A DNA stretch of 32,043 nucleotides from Salegentibacter sp. 24 (GCF_004362395.1 NZ_SNWE01000033.1:1-32043), one strand, 5' to 3'; shown: positions 15,354 through 22,664, numbered from the stretch's first letter. Program-made: numbers and translations. The notes: a model not told the origin generated them from the letters alone.

Positions 15354-15719
15354 ATGGAAATTTCGTGTACAAGAGCTCAGGCTGATCATCAACAACTTCT
15401 TAATTGCAAAAACACTTTGGAAAGAATGGATGATAATTTTCAAGATATGACCAAACTACTATCGATTGCTGGTAGTGAAGTACGCTTAAAAATTTTATTC
15501 CTTTTGAATATGGAAGACGAATTATGCCCTTGTGATATTGCTGATATTTTAGAAATGAGTGTACCGGCAATATCCCAACACATCCGCAAAATTAAAGATG
15601 CAGGTTTTATCTCTTCAAGAAGAGATGGGCAAACGTTGTATTATTCATTAGTGAAGGATAAAACAGCGGTACTTGATGCTGTTTTCACTACAATTAAAAT
15701 GGTTAAAAAAACTGCGTAA
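15354..15719 (+). CDS. ArsR/SmtB-family metal sensor (CadC-like)
   Basis: 121 aa winged-helix repressor. The recognition region is ELCPCDIADILEMSVPAISQH, then RRDGQTLYYSL for the wing. Four Cys are placed as in the CadC-type alpha3N sensor: C5 and C18 in the N-terminal arm and C58/C60 in the LCPCD motif. Such sites bind soft metals (Cd, Pb, Hg), which releases the DNA. It is the first gene of an operon with a MerT-MerP fusion one base after its stop, so mercury is the likeliest inducer. A palindromic operator lies in its own promoter. Confidence 0.88.
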   Translation: MEISCTRAQADHQQLLNCKNTLERMDDNFQDMTKLLSIAGSEVRLKILFLLNMEDELCPCDIADILEMSVPAISQHIRKIKDAGFISSRRDGQTLYYSLVKDKTAVLDAVFTTIKMVKKTA

Positions 15720-15720
15720 A

Positions 15721-16344
15721 ATGAAATCATCCAATATGTCCAACAGCCCAGCTTTTGTTAGCTTGCTTACTGCAGTAACTGCTTCTGTATGTTGTATTAC
15801 TCCCCTCCTGGCAATTTTAGCAGGTAGTAGTGGACTTGTCACCACATTTTCCTGGATAGAACCCTTTCGTCCTTATTTGATTGCGCTTACTATAGGAATT
15901 CTTGGTTTGGCCTGGTATTTAAAATTGAAACTTAAAACACAAGAAGAAATAGATTGTGCCTGTGATGAGGAAGAAAAACCATCTTTTTGGCAGTCCAAAA
16001 ATTTTCTGTTCATGGTAACAGTATTTGCCGGATTGATGCTGGCTTTCCCTTATTATTCCAATATATTTTATACACAGCCCAGTAAAGATATAGTGTATGT
16101 TTCTCAATCAAACATAATAAAGCACACCTTTGAAGTTGAGGGAATGACCTGCGCAGGCTGTGAAGCCCACGTAGAAAGTGAGGTAAATAACCTAGATGGT
16201 ATTTTATCAGTCAAGGCGAGTTACGCAAATACTAATACCGTGGTAGAATATGATAAAACTAAAGTCGATTTAACCGCAATCAGAAAAGCAATAAATACAA
16301 CTGGTTATAAAGTAATCGATACAGAAAATAAAAAAGAGAAGTAG
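15721..16344 (+). CDS. merTP: MerTP: mercuric ion transporter fused to a MerP-like HMA domain
   Basis: 207 aa from the ATG one base after the arsR stop; an upstream in-frame start inside arsR was rejected. N-terminal MerT part: first membrane helix with vicinal Cys (VCCITP, C24/C25), second helix about 51-70, cytoplasmic loop IDCACDEE (C79, C81), third helix about 93-112. The C-terminal part is an HMA domain with GMTCAGC (C144, C147). In known mer systems MerP captures Hg(II) in the periplasm and hands it to MerT for import toward the reductase; the fusion does both. The next gene starts directly after its stop. Confidence 0.9.
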   Translation: MKSSNMSNSPAFVSLLTAVTASVCCITPLLAILAGSSGLVTTFSWIEPFRPYLIALTIGILGLAWYLKLKLKTQEEIDCACDEEEKPSFWQSKNFLFMVTVFAGLMLAFPYYSNIFYTQPSKDIVYVSQSNIIKHTFEVEGMTCAGCEAHVESEVNNLDGILSVKASYANTNTVVEYDKTKVDLTAIRKAINTTGYKVIDTENKKEK

Positions 16345-17691
16345 ATGAAAAAATATGATGTATTTGTAATAGGTTCCGGGATGTCAGGTATGACTGTTGC
16401 TAATAAATGTGCCTCCAAAGGCCTTAAGGTGGGCATTACTGATGAACTTCCCTACGGTGGAACCTGTGCCCTAAGAGGCTGTGATCCTAAAAAGGTGATT
16501 ATAGGAGCAACGGAAGTACGTGATTTTGCCCAAAGACTTAAAGGAAATGGAATAGATACTGTGCCTGAAGTCAATTGGGAAGATATTATGGCTTTTAAGC
16601 AATCTTTTGTCGATGCCATGCCTCCTAAAATTGAAAAAGGATATAAGAATAAAGACATAGACACCTATCACACTTCAGTTAAATTTTTATCTGATAACAC
16701 CTTACAGTTAGGTGATGAAGTTATTGAAGCTGATAAATTCGTGATCGCAACAGGTGCAAAACCCCGGGTACTGGATTTTGAAGGTGGAAAATTAGCACTT
16801 TCAAGTACAGATTTCCTTAACCTGAAAAAGCTACCTGAATCACTTTTATTTATTGGAGGAGGCTACATTGCCTTTGAATTTGCCCATATCGCTGCGCGGG
16901 CCGGTGCCGATGTAACCATATTACATCGTGGTGATCATCCATTGGAAAACTTTGACCATGACATTGTACAACATCTTGTGAATGCAACGCAAAACCTGGG
17001 AATTAAACTGGTTTTGGAAACTGAAGTCTCAAAAATTGAAAAGAAAGAAGATCATTTTGTAGTAACAGGAAAATCCAATGGAAAAGAGGTAACTTATAGG
17101 ACTGACTCTGTCTTTAACTCGGCCGGTCGTCCTCCCGCTATTTTTGATTTAGATTTGGAAAAAGCAGGGATATCTTTTTCAAAAAAAGGAATCCTGGTCA
17201 ACGAATACCTTCAAAGCACCTCTAACCCTAATATTTATGCAGCAGGAGATTCGGCAGATTCCAGAGGCTTGCCCCTTACACCGGTCGCGGTGATGGAAGG
17301 ACATGTTGTAGCATCAAACATCATCAAAGGGAACAAGAAAAAAGTTAATTATCCACCAATGCCTTCCGTAGTTTTTACTTTACCTACCCTGGCATCAGTA
17401 GGATTGACCGAAGCAGAAGCCAAATCAAAACAGATAGAATATCAGGTCAATTATAACAATGCGGAAAGCTGGTTCAATGCAAAAAGACTGAATGTTAAAG
17501 AATATACTTATAAAACGATTATTGATAAAGAGAATCAGACTATTCTTGGGGCACATTTAATAGGTCCTAACACAGAGGAAACCATCAATTTATTCGCCAT
17601 GGCAATAAAGACCAAAATGAAAATCAATGAGTTAAGGACGATGATCTTTACGTATCCGACTTTGTCATCGGATATTCCTCATATGCTTTAA
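16345..17691 (+). CDS. Flavoprotein disulfide reductase, MerA-like position but non-canonical
   Basis: 448 aa class I pyridine nucleotide-disulfide oxidoreductase. FAD motif VIGSGMSG (8-15), redox pair GGTCALRGCDPKK (C41, C46), NAD(P) motif FIGGGYIAFEFA, FAD site YAAGDSA, and a dimerisation domain. Differences from true MerA: no N-terminal HMA domain, no vicinal Cys pair near the C-terminus (only three Cys in the protein: 22, 41, 46), and the glutathione-reductase-type HPT motif is YPTLSSDI, losing the usual catalytic His. It therefore belongs to a sister group of uncertain substrate. Its place after merTP implies a role with the imported metal or in thiol recycling. It is immediately adjacent to merTP in a likely arsR-merTP-reductase operon. 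Confidence 0.85.
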   Translation: MKKYDVFVIGSGMSGMTVANKCASKGLKVGITDELPYGGTCALRGCDPKKVIIGATEVRDFAQRLKGNGIDTVPEVNWEDIMAFKQSFVDAMPPKIEKGYKNKDIDTYHTSVKFLSDNTLQLGDEVIEADKFVIATGAKPRVLDFEGGKLALSSTDFLNLKKLPESLLFIGGGYIAFEFAHIAARAGADVTILHRGDHPLENFDHDIVQHLVNATQNLGIKLVLETEVSKIEKKEDHFVVTGKSNGKEVTYRTDSVFNSAGRPPAIFDLDLEKAGISFSKKGILVNEYLQSTSNPNIYAAGDSADSRGLPLTPVAVMEGHVVASNIIKGNKKKVNYPPMPSVVFTLPTLASVGLTEAEAKSKQIEYQVNYNNAESWFNAKRLNVKEYTYKTIIDKENQTILGAHLIGPNTEETINLFAMAIKTKMKINELRTMIFTYPTLSSDIPHML

Positions 17692-17704
17692 AAACAAATA
17701 GATT

Positions 17705-17911
17705 ATGGAAATAGAACTAGTTTCTACCATTAAATGTCCTGGTTGCGGACACACAAAAGAAGAGGAAATGCCCACAACAGCCTGTCAGTTTTTTTATCAA
17801 TGTGAAAATTGCAGTCAATTATTGAAACCAAAGGAAGGTGATTGCTGCGTTTATTGTTCTTATGGTAATGTTGCCTGTCCACCCATTCAGGAAGGAACAA
17901 ATTGCTGCTAA
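17705..17911 (+). CDS. GDCCVxC-motif small Cys-rich protein
   Basis: 68 aa with eleven Cys. A zinc-ribbon-like half (CPGC at 11-14, C27, CENC at 33-36) is followed by GDCCVYCSYGNVACPPIQ (C47, C48, C51, C58) and a terminal CC. The GDCCVxC family is often found with mercury/soft-metal genes and occurs in some species as a selenoprotein; here all positions are Cys and no in-frame TGA is involved. The function is unknown; metal binding or handover to the neighbouring reductase is plausible. It is 13 bases after the reductase. Confidence 0.8.
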   Translation: MEIELVSTIKCPGCGHTKEEEMPTTACQFFYQCENCSQLLKPKEGDCCVYCSYGNVACPPIQEGTNCC

Positions 17912-17925
17912 AAATTTAAAATACT

Positions 17926-17959
17926 TTTGGAGACCTCCCCCACACCAGATGTATCTTGC
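17926..17959 (+). promoter_or_regulatory. Regulon promoter copy 1 (DUF156 gene)
   Basis: -33 TTTG (17926-17929), 22-base spacer beginning GAGACCTCCCCCACACC, then a -7-like TATCTTGC (17952-17959). It matches the spacer element upstream of three later genes. Its position directly before the DUF156 regulator suggests autoregulation. Confidence 0.65.
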
Positions 17960-17973
17960 TGAAAATTAAAAAT

Positions 17974-18348
17974 ATGATTCCTAGAGATCTAAGTAAAGAT
18001 ATAAAAACCCGCTTGCAGAGCATCAGCGGCCAGCTTAACGGACTTATAAAAATGCTGGATGAAAATAAAGATCCAGAAAAGATCCTGATCCAGTTCAAAG
18101 CTGCGCAAAAAGGACTTGATAAGGCGCATTTTCTTCTTTTAGATGAAGTGTACCGCAAAGCGCTGGCGATTACAATTTCAGAAACGGTGGAGGCCTGTCC
18201 CGGTAATTGCGGTAATGAAGAGCGAATTGAATTCATAAGAAAACAATTCCCTGATCTTGAGCTTAACAGCCTTACCGATAAAATGAAGGAGATTGATGAA
18301 CTTAAACGAAGGCTGGAATCTTACATTTCCGAAAATAGATCAGAGTAA
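17974..18348 (+). CDS. CsoR/RcnR (DUF156)-family transcriptional regulator, atypical ligands
   Basis: 124 aa from ATG 17974; a TTG at 17956 was rejected because it overlaps the -7 box. The DUF156 core is clear: DIKTRLQSISGQLNGLIKML, then FKAAQKGLDKAHFLLLDE. Aligned by eye to copper-sensing CsoR, the three Cu(I) ligands (Cys, His, Cys) are replaced by Pro34, Val59 and Ala63. Instead there is a C-terminal extension with a CPGNC pair (C75, C79) and a charged helical tail. It may sense through these thiols or another ligand. The family binds GC-rich operators as tetramers; a matching element precedes this gene and three others. Confidence 0.82.
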   Translation: MIPRDLSKDIKTRLQSISGQLNGLIKMLDENKDPEKILIQFKAAQKGLDKAHFLLLDEVYRKALAITISETVEACPGNCGNEERIEFIRKQFPDLELNSLTDKMKEIDELKRRLESYISENRSE

Positions 18349-18417
18349 AACATTCAAAAATTTTCAATTTAATTTTAATACTAATAAAAATCTGTCGTAA
18401 AAAAGCAGGTTTTTTTA

Positions 18418-18451
18418 TTTGGAGACCACCCCGATTCCGCTCTTATCTTTG
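18418..18451 (+). promoter_or_regulatory. Regulon promoter copy 2 (CPxC protein gene)
   Basis: -33 TTTG (18418-18421), 22-base spacer beginning GAGACCACCCCGATTCC, and a perfect -7 TATCTTTG (18444-18451). This is the best-formed of the four copies. The gene it serves starts at 18508. Confidence 0.75.
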
Positions 18452-18507
18452 GAATGTTCTTTAATAAGAAGGATAAAACTGATTGTTAATTTAAATTCAA
18501 AAAAAAA

Positions 18508-18780
18508 ATGAAAAGACAAATAGAAATATTTACGGCAAATTGTCCGGTATGTGATCCGGTAGTGAAAATGGTAAAAGAGTTGTCCTGCGATAGTTGCAAG
18601 ATTACCACCTATAACCTGGTGGAACAATGTGATGATAAGTCTTGTTTAACCAAAATGCAGGAATATGGCGTAAAGAGAATCCCGGCAGTGGCAGTTGATG
18701 GTAAATTACTTGAATGCTGTACAAACAATGGTATAAGCAAAGAAAAACTTATCGAATCAGGAATAGGAAAAGCCAGTTAG
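18508..18780 (+). CDS. Thioredoxin/glutaredoxin-fold protein with CPVC motif
   Basis: 90 aa. Redox motif CPVC (C12-C15) after strand QIEIFTA, a cis-Pro loop (KRIPAVAVDG, P59), and five to six extra Cys: C27/C30 (CDSC), C41, C46 and C70/C71. The small size and cytosolic nature fit a thioredoxin-like reductant or soft-metal carrier. A predicted regulon promoter precedes it and a strong terminator follows, so it is a single-gene transcript. The extra Cys pairs are unusual for a plain glutaredoxin and favour metal binding. Confidence 0.8.
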   Translation: MKRQIEIFTANCPVCDPVVKMVKELSCDSCKITTYNLVEQCDDKSCLTKMQEYGVKRIPAVAVDGKLLECCTNNGISKEKLIESGIGKAS

Positions 18781-18820
18781 CAAAACCATCGTACTGAAAT
18801 TAAAATCTGAAACTTTTTAT

Positions 18821-18849
18821 GGCAGCCATTTTTGGCTGCCTTTTTTTTT
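18821..18849 (+). terminator. Strong Rho-independent terminator
   Basis: GGCAGCCA-TTTT-TGGCTGCC followed by nine T. It ends the CPxC gene transcript. Confidence 0.92.
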
Positions 18850-18883
18850 AATCAAATTAAAATGTTAAATCTTTATTAATCGG

Positions 18884-18917
18884 CTTGCCTATCCCCCGGG
18901 CTATGAGTCGATATTTG
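18884..18917 (+). promoter_or_regulatory. Regulon promoter copy 3 (four-helix Cys-rich gene)
   Basis: -33-like CTTG (18884-18887), 22-base spacer containing TATCCCCCGGGCTATGAG, and -7-like GATATTTG (18910-18917). The spacer aligns with the copy before the MerT-like gene (shared CCCGGGCT). The boxes are less perfect than in copy 2. Confidence 0.55.
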
Positions 18918-18991
18918 AAAAGAGGTTCGGCTCTTAATCTTTTATTTCTGATTTCCGAGCAAATCTGGAAGTAACTAAAACCATTTAAATT

Positions 18992-19318
18992 ATGAAACCA
19001 TTAAGTTCAGAAATGCTAAAATGTATCGATGATTGCAACGCCTGCATTACTGCGGCGAGAATTTGCCTTGACCAACATTTGGGGGAACCCGACATGAAAC
19101 AATGCCACAAATTTTGTCTGGATTGTATTGCTTTATGCACAGCCTGTGTTCAACTACTTGCAAGCCAGTCTGATTACTCAAAACGTGTTTGCGGAATTTG
19201 TGCCGACTTATGTAAAGCCTGTGCTGATGAATGTGCAAAGTTTGACAGTGAAGTTTGCCAGCAATGCGCAGAAAAATGTCGAACCTGTGCCGAAAGCTGT
19301 AAAGAAATGGCAGCTTAA
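18992..19318 (+). CDS. Cys-rich four-helix-bundle copper-storage-like protein (Csp)
   Basis: 108 aa with 19 Cys, spaced every three to four residues along four predicted helices (CIDDCNAC, CLDCIALCTAC, CGICADLCKACADEC, CQQCAEKCRTCAESC). This is the signature of Csp copper-storage proteins, tetramers in which each bundle binds many Cu(I) ions inside the helix core. There is no signal or Tat peptide, so it is cytosolic (Csp3-like). The neighbouring mercury-type genes leave open whether the natural cargo is Cu(I), Hg(II) or both. It has its own regulon promoter and terminator. Confidence 0.88.
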   Translation: MKPLSSEMLKCIDDCNACITAARICLDQHLGEPDMKQCHKFCLDCIALCTACVQLLASQSDYSKRVCGICADLCKACADECAKFDSEVCQQCAEKCRTCAESCKEMAA

Positions 19319-19339
19319 AAAAAATGTGAAATTTTTTTT

Positions 19340-19371
19340 AAAAGGAGCGGCTAAAAAGTTGCTCCTTTTTT
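19340..19371 (+). terminator. Terminator after the Csp-like gene
   Basis: AAAAGGAGC (19340-19348) pairs with GCTCCTTTT (19361-19369), extended by a T-run, 22 bases after the stop. Confidence 0.85.
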
Positions 19372-19450
19372 ATAAATGGGATTATAAAGTAGGGAAAAAT
19401 ACTATCCAATCTCTCATCCACAACCACCTATAAAAAAAAGCCTCTAGAAG

Positions 19451-19484
19451 TTTGGATACCACCCGGGCTTCCGGTGTACATTTA
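19451..19484 (+). promoter_or_regulatory. Regulon promoter copy 4 (MerT-like operon)
   Basis: -33 TTTG (19451-19454), 22-base spacer beginning GATACCACCCGGGCTTCC, -7-like TACATTTA (19477-19484). Transcription would start near 19491, so the TTG at 19490 cannot be the start codon of the downstream gene. Confidence 0.65.
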
Positions 19485-19507
19485 ATCCCTTGTTTAAAAA
19501 AATAAAG

Positions 19508-19906
19508 ATGTTTGCCAAAATAAAAGAAGATTTTGTAAGTATAGGATCGCTATTCACCTCCGTTTCCACACTCTTATGTTGCGCGTTACCATCATTATTG
19601 GTAGCTCTGGGAATGGGAGCTGTGGTGGCCGGCCTGGCTTCAGATATTCCCTGGTTGTTTAGCCTGAGCCGCTATAAAAGCTGGACTTTTTTGATTGCCG
19701 GGGTAATGATTGGCTTTAACTTTTGGCTTTTCTACGGAAGAAAACGGCAGCAGAGTTGTGAAATAGACGAAGACGGAAATGAAACGGCCTGTGATACAGC
19801 AGCTAAATGGAGCAAAGGGATCTTGTGGTTTTCCTTTGTGTTATATCTCTTTGGACTTTTTGCAGCCTATTTACTTTTTCCCATTCAAAAATTTTTAGAA
19901 TTATAA
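19508..19906 (+). CDS. Second MerT-like membrane transporter
   Basis: 132 aa from ATG 19508. Three to four membrane segments. The first contains vicinal Cys (LLCCALPS, C24/C25) as in MerT; a loop carries C84 and C95 (QQSCEIDEDGNETAC). It has no HMA fusion, but a secreted HMA protein is encoded two genes downstream. It shares little sequence with the MerTP above beyond the TM1 Cys pair, so it is a distinct subfamily rather than a recent duplicate. It likely moves a thiophilic ion across the inner membrane. It is first in an operon with the barrel protein and the HMA protein. Confidence 0.82.
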   Translation: MFAKIKEDFVSIGSLFTSVSTLLCCALPSLLVALGMGAVVAGLASDIPWLFSLSRYKSWTFLIAGVMIGFNFWLFYGRKRQQSCEIDEDGNETACDTAAKWSKGILWFSFVLYLFGLFAAYLLFPIQKFLEL

Positions 19907-19916
19907 TATAATTAAA

Positions 19917-20756
19917 ATGAAGACATATTTTTTGATCCTGGGTATAGGATTATTGACGTTGTATCAAGTAGAAGCCCAAGGACATGGCCCTATTTATGGT
20001 TTGCAGACGCCCACTCTGGCGAAAGGCGGTATAAACATGAGCGCTGCCGGAATGAGTATAGCGACCGAAGACGATGCCTCTTATATGCTTCGGTATACAT
20101 TTTTCTATGGCATTACGGAAGATTTACAGGTTACCCTTACCACTCCTACTGTGATTGAGCGTCTGGAAAATGCTCCACGAACCCGTGGAAATAGTATGAT
20201 GCCTTCCAATGGAGATATCGAGGCTGCTTTGTGGTATCGTTTTTTTTCAAATGCTTTTGGGGTAGGAAAGAGGTTTGAATCCACAGCAATTTTAGGTGTA
20301 TCTGCCCCTACTGAGGATGTTCGCGGACAGGTGAATGTAGGGAACTCTATCCATGGGGCCATTTCTACGGGATATGCCTCACGTACCTGGTACGCCTGGT
20401 TAGGTGGCGGTTACCAATATTATTTTGAAAAGGACAACCAGCAATTAGGCGATTTACCCTATGCAAGCATGGTGATAGGTTATCGTCCCGATGTTTTTAT
20501 GGGGGATTATCCTAAACCCGATTGGCGGGTTTTTATTGAATCATTAGTCGAGTTTCCAGGAGACAATAAATATACCGGTCAACAAAATTTTACAGACGAA
20601 CGTAGCAAAAAAGTATTAGTGGGACCTTCATTCTTAGGACTTTACGGGGCTTGGGGTATTTCTTTCGGAGCGCTGTTTCCAGTGGTACAGGATTTAACCC
20701 CAAAGGCAATCAAAGAAAACTATCGGGTATCCATTAATTTAAGTTATTGGTTATAG
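19917..20756 (+). CDS. Outer-membrane beta-barrel protein associated with soft-metal genes
   Basis: 279 aa. Signal peptide (hydrophobic 4-17, cleavage after VEAQ), then alternating amphipathic strands (MLRYTFFYGITEDLQVTLTT, AALWYRFF, GAISTGYASRTWYAWLGGGY) ending RVSINLSYWL, a typical barrel C-terminus with aromatic and hydrophobic alternation. It contains GHGPIYGLQTPTL and a Met-rich stretch (MSAAGMS, MMPSNGD). No enzyme motif. It resembles the MetA/phenol-degradation-type barrel group in overall look. It is 10 bases after the MerT-like gene and may pass or sense metal at the outer membrane. Confidence 0.75.
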   Translation: MKTYFLILGIGLLTLYQVEAQGHGPIYGLQTPTLAKGGINMSAAGMSIATEDDASYMLRYTFFYGITEDLQVTLTTPTVIERLENAPRTRGNSMMPSNGDIEAALWYRFFSNAFGVGKRFESTAILGVSAPTEDVRGQVNVGNSIHGAISTGYASRTWYAWLGGGYQYYFEKDNQQLGDLPYASMVIGYRPDVFMGDYPKPDWRVFIESLVEFPGDNKYTGQQNFTDERSKKVLVGPSFLGLYGAWGISFGALFPVVQDLTPKAIKENYRVSINLSYWL

Positions 20757-20783
20757 TATAAATAAATTTAATAAAATAAACAG

Positions 20784-21269
20784 ATGAAAAAAATAGTATT
20801 ATTAATTGTAGTTGTGGTATTTGGAAGTTTTAGTTCCAATGCCCAGATTCAGAAAATAGATCAGGAAGTATTTGGAATGGACTGTGCCCCCTGTGCTTAT
20901 GGACTGGAGCGAGGTCTTGAAAAATTGGATGGCCTGGAAAAAGTGCAGGTTAGCCTGAATGACGGTAAAGCTTATCTTGATTTGGCAAATAACAATAACT
21001 TGAGCCTTAGGCAAATTCAGGAGGAAGTAAAAAAGAATGGTTTTTCAGCTAAGAATGCCGAAATAGTTATAAAGGGCAACTTCGTTGAGCAGGATGGCAC
21101 TTACGCAATACAAACCGGGAAAGAAACTTTTAAGATAGCTGAAGCAACTTCTACCAACTTACGTTCCAGGTTAAAACCCGGAATTGTAAAAGTAAAAGGG
21201 ATAGTTCAGGATGAAGAAGACGGTAATTTAACTAATAAGTGGAAATTAAATATCACCCAGGTTTATTAG
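20784..21269 (+). CDS. Secreted HMA-domain (MerP-like) metal-binding protein
   Basis: 161 aa. Signal peptide 1-20 (ending SSNA), HMA domain about 24-92 with GMDCAPC (C34, C37) and the fold order QEVFGMDC...LEKVQVSL...AYLDL. A C-terminal beta domain of about 65 aa (IVIKGNFVEQDGTYAIQ...IVKVKGIVQDEE) resembles a small OB fold and is not part of ordinary MerP. It would sit in the periplasm between the barrel and the MerT-like transporter. It is the last gene of the operon; a terminator follows. Confidence 0.85.
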   Translation: MKKIVLLIVVVVFGSFSSNAQIQKIDQEVFGMDCAPCAYGLERGLEKLDGLEKVQVSLNDGKAYLDLANNNNLSLRQIQEEVKKNGFSAKNAEIVIKGNFVEQDGTYAIQTGKETFKIAEATSTNLRSRLKPGIVKVKGIVQDEEDGNLTNKWKLNITQVY

Positions 21270-21303
21270 CCGGAAAAAGGGAGTTTTAAAGAACATTAAT
21301 TAA

Positions 21304-21338
21304 TGGCGGACTCTACATCGAGCCCGCCAATTTTTTTT
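21304..21338 (+). terminator. Terminator of the MerT-like/barrel/HMA operon
   Basis: TGGCGG-a-CTC / GAG-c-CCGCCA with a 6-base loop and an ATTTTTTTT tail. It separates the plus-strand cargo from the convergent minus-strand efflux cluster. Confidence 0.88.
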
Positions 21339-21355
21339 AAAATTTTAGAAATGAA

Positions 21356-22657
21356 TTAATCTTCCCTCGTAACTAATTCATACACACAAGGTATCACAAC
21401 CAGGTTTAGTACCGTTGCTGAGAGCAATCCTCCAAGTATCACCACCGCCATTGGGCTTTGAATCTCACTTCCCGGTTCGCCTCCTTTTAAAGCTAGCGGA
21501 ATAAGTGCCAGTCCTGTGGTAAACGCGGTCATCAGAATTGGATTTAACCTGTCGAGCGCACCAGATTTAATGAGCTCATAACCCCTAAGGCCTTCCTTCC
21601 GTAGATCTTCATATCTCGAAACCAGCAGAATTCCGTTTCGTGTCGCGATCCCAAATAAACTGATAAAACCTATCGTGGAAGCTATACTTACAATTCCTGA
21701 AGTAAAGTATACGATTAAGATTCCACCAATCAAAGCCAGGGGTAAATTGATAAGCACAACAAAAGCGAGTTTCACATTGTTGAATTCAAAATACAACAGG
21801 AGGAAAATCACGAAGATTGCAATAATGGCAGTGATCAACAGCATTTGTGAAGCTCTGGATTCACTTTCAAATTGTCCGCTATATTGTACCCTGTAACCTT
21901 CGGGAATAGTCACTGAAGAATTCACGGTTACCTGGATCTCTTCCACCGCACTTCTTAAATCCCGACCCTGCACATTGGCAGCAACAACGATTTTCCTTTG
22001 CACATCTTCCCGGCTAATGGTATTAGGACTGCTTACAGAAGAAACACTAGCGAGCTGTTCCAATGGAACCTGTGAACCATTTGGCAATCCTATCAAGGCA
22101 GTTCTGATTTTTTCAATGCTGTTTCTAACATCCTCCTTATAACGCACCACCAGGTCAAAATACTTCTGACCTTCATAAATCTCACCAACTTCGTGACCGG
22201 CAAAGGCGATATCTACCTGCTCCATTAACTGTCCTACGGTCATTCCATAAGCTGAAAGGATCTGTCGTTTTGGGCTTATCTTGATCTGTGGTACTTCGAT
22301 CTGCTGATCAACAGCTACATCGGCAAGCCCATCGATAGGAGTAATATTCTCCTCCACGTTTTTACCTATTTCATATAGCTGTTGAAGATCGGGTCCAAAG
22401 ATCTTAATTGCGATATTGGCTCTCGTACCTGAAAGCATATGATCGATACGGTGAGCAATGGGCTGCCCCAGCGTAATATTAACCCCCGGAACGATACTTA
22501 ATTTCTTCCGTACCTCTTCAAAAAACTCCTCCTTCGATTTATCTTCCAGGGTGAATGGTACATCGATCTCGGCGGCATTTACTCCCTGGGCATGCTCGTC
22601 CAGTTCAGCCCTACCAGTCCTTCTGGTAACCACATCCACTTCAGCCATTTCAAGCAT
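21356..22657 (-). pseudogene. 3' fragment of a cusA/czcA heavy-metal RND pump
   Basis: 433 aa corresponding to roughly the C-terminal 40% of a CusA/CzcA protein (full length about 1,030 aa). It contains TRRTGRAELDEHAQGVN, the second periplasmic porter domain, and the last membrane block (LINLPLALIGG, GIATRNGILLVSRYEDL, LNPILMTAFTTGLALIPLAL). The N-terminal half, including the first six membrane segments and the proton-relay region, is missing. Directly upstream the DNA changes to a CaCA exchanger gene in another frame, so translation would need an internal start. It is a different homologue from the CusA at the right edge. Probably non-functional. Confidence 0.85.
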
Positions 22658-22664
22658 GCTTTTG

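Noticed and set aside
16345-17691. Labelling the reductase as MerA outright
   Set aside because: It lacks the C-terminal Cys pair and other MerA hallmarks; only context supports a mercury role.
18415-18627. Minus-strand frame over the CPxC gene promoter
   Set aside because: It covers the promoter and the first half of a well-supported gene; no family features.
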